This document shows positions 27,916 through 40,600 of a DNA stretch of 64,000 nt, piece after piece; position 1 is the stretch's first letter; each line of letters opens with the position of its first letter. This DNA is from Auanema rhodensis. Taxonomy: Eukaryota; Nematoda; Chromadorea; Rhabditida; Rhabditidae. The stretch spans positions 8,928,001 through 8,992,000 of the forward strand of contig OZ059898.1 of assembly GCA_964057225.1 (NCBI GenBank), read 5' to 3'. The notes beneath the pieces were generated by a model. The model searched no databases and was not told the DNA's origin. It saw only the letters and a list, made by a program, of their open reading frames with translations. Both the position numbers and the translations under genes were made by a program.

Positions 27916-28347
27916 TCATGAATTTTTTTTTGCAATAATAGCATTCGCTTCATCTTCAGTGATAGTAACAATCTTTATATGAACAGGCATTTCAATCTGC
28001 AAAATATATTTCGTTCTGGTTTAAAATATATTAAATAGTGTACCTCAGTATGAATATCAGCTCCAACTAGCTTAACATTCTGTTCTTGTTCAACTCGTTG
28101 ATTGACCTTTTGCTTGTTGGTTCTGGCATCTTGAAGAGGCTGAACTATTGCTGGGTTGTGAAACAGACTAAAGCATTATTAATCAGAGATAATATTTTAA
28201 TTTAATTTAAAACATTTATCCATACCTAGGTGGTAAGACTTGCTCGTCCTGATAGTGTCCTTTGAGTACATAAAACCGTTCATCATGATATTCAGCGGAT
28301 ATGACAATAATGCTTATAAATAAAAAATAAAAACAACACTTCATCAT
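27916..28347 (-). CDS. Small secreted protein, not recognised
   Basis: Three exons encode about 108 residues. The start at 28347 gives a signal peptide (MMKCCFYFLFISIIVISA). The mature part (about 90 residues) begins EYHDERFYVLKGHYQDEQ, continues with NPAIVQPLQDARTNKQKVNQ and ends with VTITEDEANAIIAKKNS. It has no Cys after the signal peptide and is highly charged. Introns at about 28169-28226 and 28000-28043 have good GT..AG borders. I do not recognise the family. It lies about 420 bp downstream of IFT81 on the same strand; a joint transcript is not indicated. Confidence 0.7.
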
Positions 28348-28768
28348 AAGTGTGCTGTTTGATATTGGCAATATTCACAAATATTCATTCTCAGAAAACT
28401 GTACCATTGACCGCGACAATCGGTTAGCCAACTTGTCCTTGATTCATATCTAATTTCAATTCATATTTGAAGTTTATTAAATGTTGTCCTACTATTTTTC
28501 AGTATATATTAAATATAATACTATTTGACATTTTAAACTATATAAAACAAATAAAATAACAAATATATTTATACCTATTCATATATAAAAATCATTATTC
28601 GTATCACTTATTATTTCATTATGCTCTATGTACATGATGCATCAAGCAATTAAGTTTAAGATAATAATAAAATTGAAGGAATGATGATGGTCACCCGGTG
28701 TCTTTGTAGTTTTTTGGATATTCAAACAGAAATATCCAAGTTTCGTAAAAGAAATATCCTAAATCTTT

Positions 28769-31700
28769 TTATCCTTGAGCTTTTTTAGCAGCTTGCATCT
28801 TAGCTTCAAAAACCATATGTAGTCCTCTCCACATTATTACCTTAAATGTTTTGTTTAAGATTGAATTCGAAATTATCACAACCTGTTGATGAGCAAATTC
28901 GGAATATTTAGCAGTGATTCCTTGTCGCCGTGCAAGATCGGATGAAACTTCTTGAGCTTTTCTATACTCTTCCTATAATAAAAAGTAAACTTTTAAGTAT
29001 ACCTACAAGTATATGTGTATAGTCAACTGCTATACGATAAAACAAGCGTTAACAAGGCTTTACCTGAACTCTTTTTTTCAATTCGTCACCATCCATACGT
29101 AGAGCATTTAAATCTTCACGATACTGTCCTATTTTCGATTCCAGGGAAACAATTTCTTTCACAATGTCTTGCTGCCTTGTCTCTAAGCTGTCAATTTCCT
29201 ATAATATGTTCATTCAGATTTGTCCTGTCACAAACTTGATACAACTCAACCGATATGTGTTGGAGCAAGTTTTAAAATGACGTGATAATTATAATACTTA
29301 CTGCTTGCATATTTGCGTGCATAGTTTCTTTTTGTTCTCGTCTTTGATCTATCTCAGCTTTAGCTTTCGATACAGAATCGTTCAACAACTGAAAATATTT
29401 AATTCAGAAATGTTTCTCAAGATTGTTTACCGTATATCGCTCCTGCTGCTTTTCCTTTTGTCTTTTCAATGGATCAATGTCATCCCGTTTCCTCTCTATT
29501 TTTTCAACCATTTCACTAAGTAATTTACGAAGCTCGTCAACATCATCAACCCTAGATGTGAAACCTTACTAATTAAAAAAATCATCCAAATAAGAATACT
29601 TATGGTCATTTATTGAACAATCATGTTTTTATTAAAATGTTATATGTTGGCGATTAATGTTCATACTAAGGCTTAAAAGTAAGAGTTACTTACGAGGGTG
29701 CAGCAGTACGTGGACGTTCTTTGATGGCATTGGCCTGCTCTCCAACATGTATTACTTCGCCACCCATCGCATTCTAAATGATAATAATCATTAAAATATA
29801 ATGAAAATAAAATATCTAAAAAAGAAACACAAACTTACAATTTTTTCCACCAAATTATTATATTTTCTGGAAAGCATTTCCATTGTTCTGATAAGTGTGC
29901 CTTTTTCAGTGATTATTTCATCTAATTCTTGACGTTTTTTCTTATATTCCTGAGTTCGTGCTCGGAGTAAGTTAACATAATTTCGAAACTGAAAAGTAAC
30001 GTATCTACAGAGGAAATTTTATTAAGATAATGAAATTGTGTACAAGCTGTATTTGTTACATCCTATAACGTTATTTGGTGAATGTAGCAACAATTCCCTT
30101 GAGCAATTATATTATAGTATAATACCTTTAGCCAAGACATATTAACAAGTTTTTTTTTTCAAATTATTATCATTATAGATTAGAAAAAAAAACAAATGAA
30201 CATAATAAATTCTTTGATTTTACCTCTTTTCCACTGATAACATCTACCCCTGATTTCGTTTTTAGTTCCTTCTTCTTGTCTTCAATTTGAGTTTCCATTC
30301 GACTCAACACCTGCCTGAAAAGAAAAATGTGTGTGACTGTATTTTTTGAATTAAGTTTACAATTAAAATAAATAATTAATTTACTTATGCAAAAATGGAA
30401 ACAAAAATGAATATTTCTACACGGATCTTTAGGATTATACAATTATAACAATAATCAACAAATTGTTTAAGGATAATATGATTCAGTACATTTTATGTCA
30501 ATTTCATTTACTTAGTATATATCATTATTAATCTATAATTGTGTTTAATATAAAGAAAAATAGGAAAATAGACTTGAATCAATATGTAAAAACTTTCTAA
30601 TTTTTCTTTTATAAAATAGAAAAAAAAATGAAACAACACTCAATTTTACTCTTTAAATTAAAAAAATCTACAGATATACAGATATATTCTGATTCACAAA
30701 TTGAGTAATCATGAGACTAGATTACTTGAATACCTCTTCTTCATACCAGGAAAGAGAATATACATGTAAGTAGTAAACATATATGTATATGTATATATAG
30801 TATATATAGTATAGATACATATACATATAAATATATACATATGAGTATAGTCTAGACGTTTGTAAAGCCAGAAGGATCTGGCAAATACCACGAAAATCGT
30901 TCAGGGCATGGTTATTAGGTTCCCTTAAGCACTTGATTGGAATGGGTGGTCTGAGAATACAAGCTAACAACGAAAGGAAGAAGGCGAGCAAAGAGAGAAC
31001 GAAGATGAAGGAAATGGATGTGATCGAATAGAGAGGGAGGACAGATGGCTCAGACAGTAGTTGTCTTGACAGCTTTCACAACTTTGCTATCGGCATATCT
31101 TTATTCGTTAGGAATCAAACATTTTTTATTTTTATTAGTAGATAATGTGAAAAAATTTAATAGAAAAATAATATAATTTGTTAGTGAACAAGTTAAAGAT
31201 ATTTGTCGTGTGCTCTCTTCAACGACGAAGCAGCGTCTATAGGGACTACTTAGGATAATATGTAATGGGCTTTGCGTGAAGAGACTGATGTCTGGTCATT
31301 TTAGGATAAGAAATAGTTAGATACGAAGATGAATACTTGCTCATGAGTTGCTTAGAGTATGTGATTGTAATGCAAATGATGGATTTTGAAAGAAGAAATT
31401 AGATCTCTAGATACATTGAAAAACTACAAAGATACTTTGAGCTATATGAAAGTCATCGACATATCTGTTATTGAAAACCAAAACTGAATACTGAAATTAC
31501 ACGTCAATAGCGTTACGTGAAAATTAGCATATACTGACTTTGACTTATCTAAAAATGTCAAAAACTGACAAAGGGTCGTGAAACAATTTAAGACTAGCAG
31601 TCTGAATATCCGATAAACAATTACACGTCTAGTGTAGAACAAGAACATAGACAAAAATTTTTAAAGAAGCAAAAACAAATGAAGAAAAAGATGAACATGT

Positions 31701-32187
31701 TGACGAAGAAATGACAGAAAAAGAAAGAGTGAAAAGAAGAAGCATGGCAGTCGAAGACCCAGCTGAGACTCGTGAGAGCTGTCCAATTGAATGAGATTAA
31801 CTTAGAATATCATGAACATCCAGAGACAAGGAGGAGAAAGTGATTACTACAGATAACCTATCACATTTTGAGAAATAGATATATAATATTTGAATAAACA
31901 AGATGGAAAACAGGTCATTTCCAAAATTTGATGTTTATTAGTTAGCACATTGAACTAAGGCGTTGTGGTTGGGAATGTGAAGAGATGTTGAAAGCATAAA
32001 AGACATAAGGAAGATAGAGCACGAGAAGGAGAAACAAAATGGGAAAGATTTTAGGAAAGAGAGTGTCATAGATTGAAGAAGAAAGCGGGGGAAGGCAAAA
32101 GACAAAATAAGGAAAAGTGAGGGTTAGACGATCAGAAAATAACAAAGAAAGAGGAAGAGAATGAGATAGGAAGAGAAAGAGTGAGAA

Positions 32188-32218
<31 letters not shown>

Positions 32219-34853
32219 TGGATACAAGAACGGGATGAGAGCTAGTAGGCTGACTAGGATGTGATGGTGAGACAGCAGAAGAGAAGCATCACGTCCAGAT
32301 GGTCAATCTGAGCTAGGTTTAGCTTTAGAACCGATTTCCTGCTTCGATTTTTGGATTCCAAAATGAAGAATAACAGTTAAAAAAACAATTTCAAAGATAT
32401 ATAACTGAAAATAAAGATATAGCTTCAAAAATTGATTGTTTTAATAATCGGTTCGTAAGGAAGTAAAAGCTGCGAACACATGTTCCTTTATGACGAATTC
32501 AATGAACTTAAAAATAAAGAAAATAGAGAACGAAGCACGAAAATAGAACAAAATAAGATCAGTAAGCTGGATATATCAAGTTTCCTATAAGCCATATGAC
32601 TTTTTCTCTCTCAGGTCACAAATTAATTATAAATTTGACCCGGTGAGGGTGGGTCTATGCACTCAAGTGTACTTCTTGACAGCTGGTGTTTCGATTCCCA
32701 GTATATGTACAAGCTTTGCTTTAAAAAATTTGAGCTTTGTTGTTGAGATTGTTAGAAACAATGTCAAACAGTGTTTCACATTACAGTACTAATAAAATAT
32801 ATGAATAAATAAATTATCCGACCTGGCTTGTTGTAAACGATTTGCAACAGCTTCCTTTTTTCTCTCAACAGCAGTAGCTTGATGACGAAAAATACTAAAT
32901 ATACATGTTCATAATTTTTTATTAAATTTTCATATTTTTCACCTCAAATTGTCATCTAACCCTTCTTCTGATCGATCACGTTCCTGCTCCATTTCCATAA
33001 TTCGATTAGTTGTCTCACGAACCTATAAAAAACAAAAAAATGCAAAAAGGTAATACAATTTGGAAAACTTGGCTTTGCAGATCTTGGATATCTTTCTGAT
33101 CCATAGCAGGCATTGCAGATATCTGCAACATATACATGTTTATGATAATTTAAGAATTAAAATTTATAGAAAGATATATTATTATATATCAAATAATTTT
33201 AATAATATTTTCTTAATAATCAATTAATCTGATCAAAATATAAATTATTATTCTAAAATCTCTATCGCAGGGCTATATAAACTAACATATCCTATCTGAA
33301 AATGTCATTCATTGCGCATTAAAGAACAGAAGTTTTACAACAGGAATGAATATTAAGAACATCAGATCTGTTATAATAACGTTTGGTTTTAATAAACTTC
33401 CAAGTAAATAACTATAAGTATATTTGTTTTAAACTACTTTCTGATTCATTGGAATTAAAGCTAAGAAGAAAATAAAAATTGTCTTTTGATACGTATTAAA
33501 AATCTTTTAATAATAGAAATACCTTAGTTAATTCTTGAATTATTTGTCGACGATTTTGAATATCGGTATTGAGTTTATTGTTTGCTAAATACGTATTTGT
33601 TGTAATTTCATCCTGAAGTATTTGATAATTATAATGAATTTCTTTGGGAAGCTAACTTCTAGCTGAGCAATTAAGCTAGTTTGATCGATACTTTCTCCTG
33701 CAGCTTGTGCATCAGCGTACTGTCCACGTAATCTTGTTAATTTTTGATCAATATGTATTACCTAAAGAAAAATAAATTTATAAATCAATATAATATTTAT
33801 TATTATTATTACAGCTTCTCTTTGATCAGTTCTTTGTACATTTAATTCAGCCGTACGGTTTCGTTGGGATCGTAAGTATTCTGCAGCCGCGAGATGTCTA
33901 TAAAATATTAATTTGATCTTTAATTTTTAAAACAAATTGTTGTTTGTCATATTAAAAAAACAACTACAAGATCACTAATGACAAAAATATAAATTATTTA
34001 TACTATATGAATAGAAAAAAATTAAAATGTTATAATAAAACTATAAGGTAAACATACTTTTCTAGACCAGGAAGCTTTTGAACTTTTCTCTCAGCTCGTT
34101 CAATTTTTCTGATTAAAGCTTCTTTTTCTGAATCCATCATCTTCAAATCACTCCTTATATCATCTAATATTAATGAATCTTGAGAAACTACGGTGACTCG
34201 TGAATGAACTTCCTGGAAGATATCGCCTGTTGAATTAAATATAAATAGATAATAAAACTTTGAATTTTTCCATTAGATCTGCCAATTCATTTTGAAGCTG
34301 TGCGGTATCCATATCATGAACTTCACTAGGTATTTCCACCTGAAATCACAAATTTTATTAAAATTGAACAAAAATAAATGTCTCACTTTAACAAGAAATT
34401 TTGCTAAATATGCTCTTTCTTTAAGTGTTTCAATATTTGAAAAAATATAAGACAAAGCAGGATATACTGATTTCTTTGCTCCTTCAACAATTCCAGCTCT
34501 CCATTCATCACTGTTTGAAAAATTTTTTGAATAATATGAGAAATAAAATAGTTACAGGTCATCTGGATCAGTTGGTTGTTTGAATCGTAGAATTCTTAAA
34601 TTATTCAAGATTCTTATAGCTGTTTCCTCTGCTGTTTCCTGGGTAATATTGATGTTATCTATTTGATATATCCAACTATAATTTATTTTATATTATTTTA
34701 AACAAAAATAAATAGAAAATACCAAAGCACATCGCTTAAACATTGAAGTAACTTGGAAGGTGGAAGTGAATCAAATGTAATGACAGATACTCCCAAATTG
34801 AAAGGTTCTCTGTTGAGACATGAAACAATCAATTGAATTTTCTCTGATGCCAT
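28769..34853 (-). CDS. ift-81: Intraflagellar transport protein 81
   Basis: Component of the IFT-B complex, which with IFT74 carries tubulin into cilia; in nematodes it works in ciliated sensory neurons. The start at 34853 gives MASEKIQLIVSCLNREPFNL and VITFDSLPPSKLLQCLSDVL, then AEETAIRILNNLRILRFK, SVYPALSYIFSNIETLKERA and YLAKFLVKVEIPSEV. This is the calponin-homology-like IFT81 head. The remaining about 500 residues are coiled coil, with SRMETQIEDKKKELKTKSGV, MLSRKYNNLVEKINAMGG and a Lys-rich end (AAKKAQG). About 650 residues, full length. One intron (30315-32822) is about 2.5 kb. The ATG directly follows an acceptor (TTATTTCAG). An RFX X-box lies 104 bp upstream. Confidence 0.93.
30315..32822 (-). 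other. Large intron of ift-81 with purine-rich and simple repeats
   Basis: About 2.5 kb between the exons NRLQQAR and QVLSRMET. The part 30900-32650 has more G and A than the rest, including a purine-rich tract at about 31980-32220 ending in (GA)n at 32203-32218. TA-rich simple sequence occurs at 30775-30850. No coding frame is supported. It may be an old repeat insertion. Confidence 0.6.
32203..32218. repeat. (GA)n microsatellite in ift-81 intron
   Basis: Eight GA units at the end of a longer purine-rich tract. Confidence 0.85.
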
Positions 34854-34956
34854 CTGAAATAAATAACATTTTCATAATTACAATTAGAAATAAAACATTT
34901 GCATTATATGTAAAAAGAGACAATTTTCTGGTATTGACCACTACAAACGTATTGAG

Positions 34957-34970
34957 GTTTCCATAGCAAC
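34957..34970 (+). promoter_or_regulatory. X-box (RFX/DAF-19 site) of ift-81
   Basis: GTTTCCATAGCAAC fits the RFX consensus RYYNYYWWRRNRAC at all 14 positions. It lies 104 bp upstream of the ift-81 ATG. X-boxes at this distance drive ciliary genes through the RFX factor DAF-19 in nematodes. Motif seen directly; regulation inferred. Confidence 0.8.
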
Positions 34971-37597
34971 AGCTCAACGCAATTCGAAATGCGTCTGCAA
35001 AAGATTTCTCCCAAAGTACATTGATAAGACAAATGAAATACCAAGAATAATTTGCAAAATACAAAGAAAGCATTGAAATAAATTTACAAATTATTAGTTC
35101 GATCTTGAAAAAGCATTGTGAAGATCATTATTAAATGATACAGGATGAGATATTGATGTAGCAAATATAATAATATTATAACAACAATTATTAAAATAGC
35201 ACAGTATAAAATAATATAAACAATAGATATTTTTATATAATATATATTATAATTTTAAATTATATTTATATAGATTATAAGAAATTTTAGTTTAGTAAAA
35301 GACTATTTTGAAATGCTCTTTGGATAATACGCATCAAAATACAACAATATACATATACTTTATGCAAAAACTTTATTGAAAAATTATAGTTTTATAATGT
35401 TAAAATATTAAAAATAATATTGGAAATATAAAATATATTTATATAATAACATATTAACTATACAGAAAATTATATACAAAGCTTTATATCTTTGTCTTTT
35501 TTCGGAATTTAATTATTTATTTTAACATTTAAATTAAAATGTCAAATAAATAATAATATGAATTAATCATTAAATCTTTAAATTCTTTGGTTAGTTATAA
35601 AAATAATATTTGTATTAATCAATCTAAATTAAATTTTATTTTAATTGCATTTTGATAATAGTCAACTATATTTGTGAAGAATTTTTAGTTCAATAGCTTT
35701 ATAACAAATATTTGTTGTGTTAGTTGAATTTAAGTTATTAAATTTAAAAAATAATTATTTTCTTATGAATATTATATATTTAATGGAAAATATCTTACAA
35801 CTGAGAAATACATATACATGTATATACAGTGTATATTGATACAAGATATGATTTTTAATATTTTATAATATTATATATGTTTTATCAATTATAATATTTT
35901 AAGTTCAAAATTGAACTATTTCAAATTATTTTATAAATATTTATAATTTATAAAGAAATGAATGTACGGTGAAACAAAAAAAATATCTGACTGAATCTTA
36001 TTACATGGCTTCTTTCGTACAAATCTTGTTGTCATTTCATCTCGGTAACCATTGATCATTCTACTTACAGTCTTTTTTTTCTTTTTTCTAAAATTAGATT
36101 ATCATTTTTTTGAAAGAAATATTTTTAGACGGAAAAATATTTTCTACAAATATCAGTTATATTCTCAATAATCATTATTATAATAGTAGAATTTATTAAG
36201 GATTGCTGTTGGTAAGAAAGAAAAAATTTATATTTAAGAGTAAAAATTATAAAATAATATTTACTTTATTAAGTATCTGATTTAAACTATATTGATTATC
36301 GTTTATATACAGAAGAATCATCTAATCTTTCAACGTATATGTATATTAAGATTGGATGTATTAACTAATTTAACATATTTTAAATATTATAACATATAAA
36401 AGTAGAATAGTTTATTCATTAAAATATTATTGTTTTATTTATATATTAAGTTTTTTTTAAATGATTTATACATCAATTAAAAACGAAAAAAGCAAATTAA
36501 ATAGTCAAGAAATACGGAACAACCATATACAGTAAATACAAAATTCATTCTGAATAAATTATCGAATCTATATTGAATGTGTAATATTGTTTATTTCATA
36601 TTCTCTTGGAATTGTTTCAACGGTTCACAAATGTTTCTTGAGAAAAATCATGTTCTTGATGCAATTGTTGTAATAATGAACAATCGAGTAAATTCAATAT
36701 CATATTTAACAATGATTGAAGAAGTTATATTCTATATTATTTCTTGTTTCTTATATTTTTAGATGAGTAATACAATTAAGGTAAATTATTGAACAAGCTG
36801 TTAGACATGTGAAAAGATTTATCTACACTTCTAGTACAAATCCAGTGAATAATACACAAAGACAGACTTTTGAGTTGAAAAGTAACTTTTCACTACAAAT
36901 TTTAGTATAATTATTTGATAAAAAGAAGAGATAATTGATAAGCAAAATAAAAAACTTTTGTTTTAATTTTGTTGAATGTTTTAATGATTTTATATAATGT
37001 ACTTTTGAGAATATTGAACAAACAAATGATTTTATGTAATATAATTCATTTTATATGTAATAAGACATTGAACAAATTTTTTTGTTTTTAAGTTTTTCTT
37101 CTTTTTTTTTTATTTCATTGCTTAATGAGCTTCTTCCATTGAACTTGTGAGCTTTGATGTCTGTTGTTTTTCATAATTTATTATTTTCTATCATCATTCA
37201 GTGTATGTATGTATCTACGAAATATTATTAAAGGATTTCTATTTCAAATAGTGTATCTGAAAAAGTATTTTTACTTTTTTCCTTCAGATAAATTTAGAAC
37301 AATATGAAAACAAAATATAAAGCAAAAGAGAATCAGTTTTTCATGTGTTATACATAGATATGTGGTATATTGCATGTCCTTTTAAACTTTTAATTTTAAA
37401 AGTAAAATAAAGAAAATAAAAATAAAGGAAATGATCTTTAATGTAATCTGATAATTCAAAAAATATGCTATCAATATATTCATATGTATTCATATGATAA
37501 CTAATTTTTCAAATTTGTTCTCGAACTGTACAAATGAATTGCAAAAAAAAAAATTAAAATATATTTCTCATTGCAATATATATAAAAACAATAAATG

Positions 37598-37619
37598 TAT
37601 ATATATATATATATATATA
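37598..37619. repeat. (TA)n microsatellite
   Basis: Eleven uninterrupted TA units in the gene-poor region. Simple sequence; no function implied. Confidence 0.9.
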
Positions 37620-40600
37620 ATATAGCTTGTACATATGCTCTATATGTATAACATACATCAATATAATATAAATAACATTTGTTTTCTAACTCAATTTTGC
37701 TCATATAATTCGAATAATAGATTAACTATATAATTATAACATTTTTCGTAGTTTTATTTATATAGTTCTTATTCAGCAATTTATTTTTTAATTTCTAATT
37801 ACAGCTTTTGCGTGAACTTTCAAGATTTTAGAGATATTTATTTTGTCTTCTAATTCATTGTTGAGTGCTTGTTCATTATGTGCATTGCTTGTTTTCTTTG
37901 TTATATTTTTAGGCAAAAAAAGGTTAATTAGAAATACAATTGACAATTTTATATTCTTAACTATATTTACTTATATTTATATTTATATATATGTGAGTTG
38001 CTTAACCAAGTGGCTTCTCATTTCGTTACAAGAAAAAACCGTCTGATCTTTGTCGTAGAACTGAAAGGCAAATTTAAGCTGATAGCCTCACTCCACTTCT
38101 ATATGTTGTTTAGCTAAGCAGATTTTCTGCTGAAATTCCTGCTCTCAAAGCTAAGTGAGCTTAACATTGCCTTGATAATCATATTGATTGTTAGGAACCA
38201 ATTAAATATTATTAGTACCTTAATCATTATTATTCGAAGAAGTCTTTTGACTGTTATTTTTCTTATTTTTTATTCATTTCAAACTGTAAGGTAATAATAA
38301 TTTTTATCATTAGATTAAGGAATAAACGTATTTTTTTGTAGACAATATACATACTATTTTACATTTTTTTTTGAATTTTATTATGATTTCATTGAGATTA
38401 TTTACAATTTGTCCAATACGAAAACAAGTAAACTCTCTTTTGATATAGTATAGTGTGCAGATTACAATGAAATTCCACAATTTCATCGTTGGCAATTAGT
38501 ATACTAGAAAGAGGTTCTTTCTTCTTCTCTTCTTTTCTTTGTTTCTATGTAAAGACAATTAATGAAAGACATCCAAAAACATACATCATCTACATCATTC
38601 TTCCCAACTTTAGGCATCCAATATTCTAGACCGAAAGTTTAAAAAGTTTTTTTTATCAAATATCTTTTTATTTTTAGATATAAGTTAATGTAATATCTAA
38701 TAGTTTAATCAAAAAATAATACTTGTTCGAACAATCTTCACTATAGTTTATTGATTTATTATCATTTCCTGTTAACATAATACCCAGTTCTCCTTGACTT
38801 GATGTTTCTATCTCATCCTGCTGACCTGTTATTTTTTTATCCAAAACATTGCTTTTTTTTCTTTGATATATCAACTTTCTGTCACTCATTCTAACAATTG
38901 TATGTGTATAAACAAGAAATAATAGCTCAAATTCTTACATCATCAAGTGGCATTTAGGATGATTAAAGATTATGTGAATTTATTAACGTTAAAGATCAGT
39001 CGAGTGATTCAAATTGAATATCATTGAAAAGAAGAGATCTCAAAAAAATATTTCAGTGTCGTAAACTGTTGTTTTTTGTTCTTCAATCATCAACATTTTC
39101 ATTTTCTTCCTATTATGGCTTCGAAGCTTATTATCGGAAGTTTTCTCTTGTATTCCATTTTTTGTCAGCTACCCCAATGATATTTATTGCTCGTAGATGT
39201 CGAATATTAATTTTTGTTTAAAAAAAACCTTTCTTACAAATCAAACATTGAGTACGAATTGTGATTTTTGAAAAAAAAGAGAGAAAAAGCAATTTCTCAC
39301 GTGAAGTGCACAAAAGAACTCTGTCTTATGTATCTCAAACATACATTCATACATATGTATATTCACTATTTTTAAATGAGTGATAGAAACTTTTATCTTT
39401 AAACATAAGAAAATAGTTTTAACGAAGACAAAAATTTCAAATTTGTTATTCATTTAAGTTTTTAAGCTATAAAATCTGATTTTAATGTGTTCTATTATCA
39501 CATGTATTCATTATTATAATTATTAACTTTTCATCCTCTTTGCATTTTTTTTCACTCTCCTTTCTATTCTTTTACAAGTTTTTTTTCTTCTATTTCAGTA
39601 ACATAATCTTTTTTCTTTTCATCATTTCCGTATTTGGTACAAAAATAATATTAATCTAGTATGATCTGAAAAATACAAAAGTTATTATTTTTTATTATCA
39701 TTCTATGATCATTATTATGGGAGTAGCATAGGCTTCAAAAAGAAAGGATCTTTTTACTTTCAACATTCGCTTTTCTTCTAGTTCATCGTGTTATTATAAA
39801 TTCTCTGCTTTTCTAGTCGACCAAACTTTCAAGTTGTTTAAACTATGAAGAATTCATTCATTAGTCTCTATTACAAGTGCTCTTCATATCTCATACACAC
39901 CTTCTTAGAGCTTTTGTTTTTAACATTTTTTTTTCTGGTAAAGAATTGGAAAATTGAATTTGTTTTATGTTTACTTTTGCCACTTTTTTCGCCACTCATC
40001 AATTTCAGCGAAAGAACTGATTTTTTACCCAATTGTTTATCTTCATCACCCATAGACTTACATCATATCAATCTCGTTGTTAAGAAGTATGACAAGTCAT
40101 TTATCATAAATCATTTTCATATCATAATAATTTAAATGAATTTGTCTGGAATTTCAAAAAAAAAAAAAGTTTTTAAGTTTTTTTCGAATGAGCGATCCAA
40201 TAATATCTATTAAATAACCTGTATAGTTCATGTACAACACAGTAACAATAAAAAAAAGTAGTATAACATACAAAATTCTTGAAAACATCGAAAGTTATCG
40301 AAATATTGACTGAAGAATTTCTGAATGAAACAACATTTTCTTATATAATTAGTAAATTCATATATATATTTATATTTTTTTTCACATAGACACATAACTA
40401 ATTACGTTATCTTTATATCGATGTCCTTCTATATGATTTCTCTCTTTTCAAGTATTTTTATGTTTATTTTACAATGAAAACAATGTTGAGCTTTTTTAAA
40501 AAAAAATACTTATTTACTGTTATTTTATTTCATTTAAAATATATTATTATGAATAATATTTGCTTGATATTCAATTATGTTAATAGAATGTTTCTTCTTT

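Noticed and set aside
32640-32710. Possible tRNA or SINE: GTTTCGATTCC resembles a polymerase III B box
   Set aside because: No matching A box at the right distance and no acceptor stem can be formed around it.
38040-38180. Possible microRNA-like hairpin (GTTTAGCT with AGCTTAAC)
   Set aside because: Only an interrupted 7-bp stem; too weak without small-RNA data.
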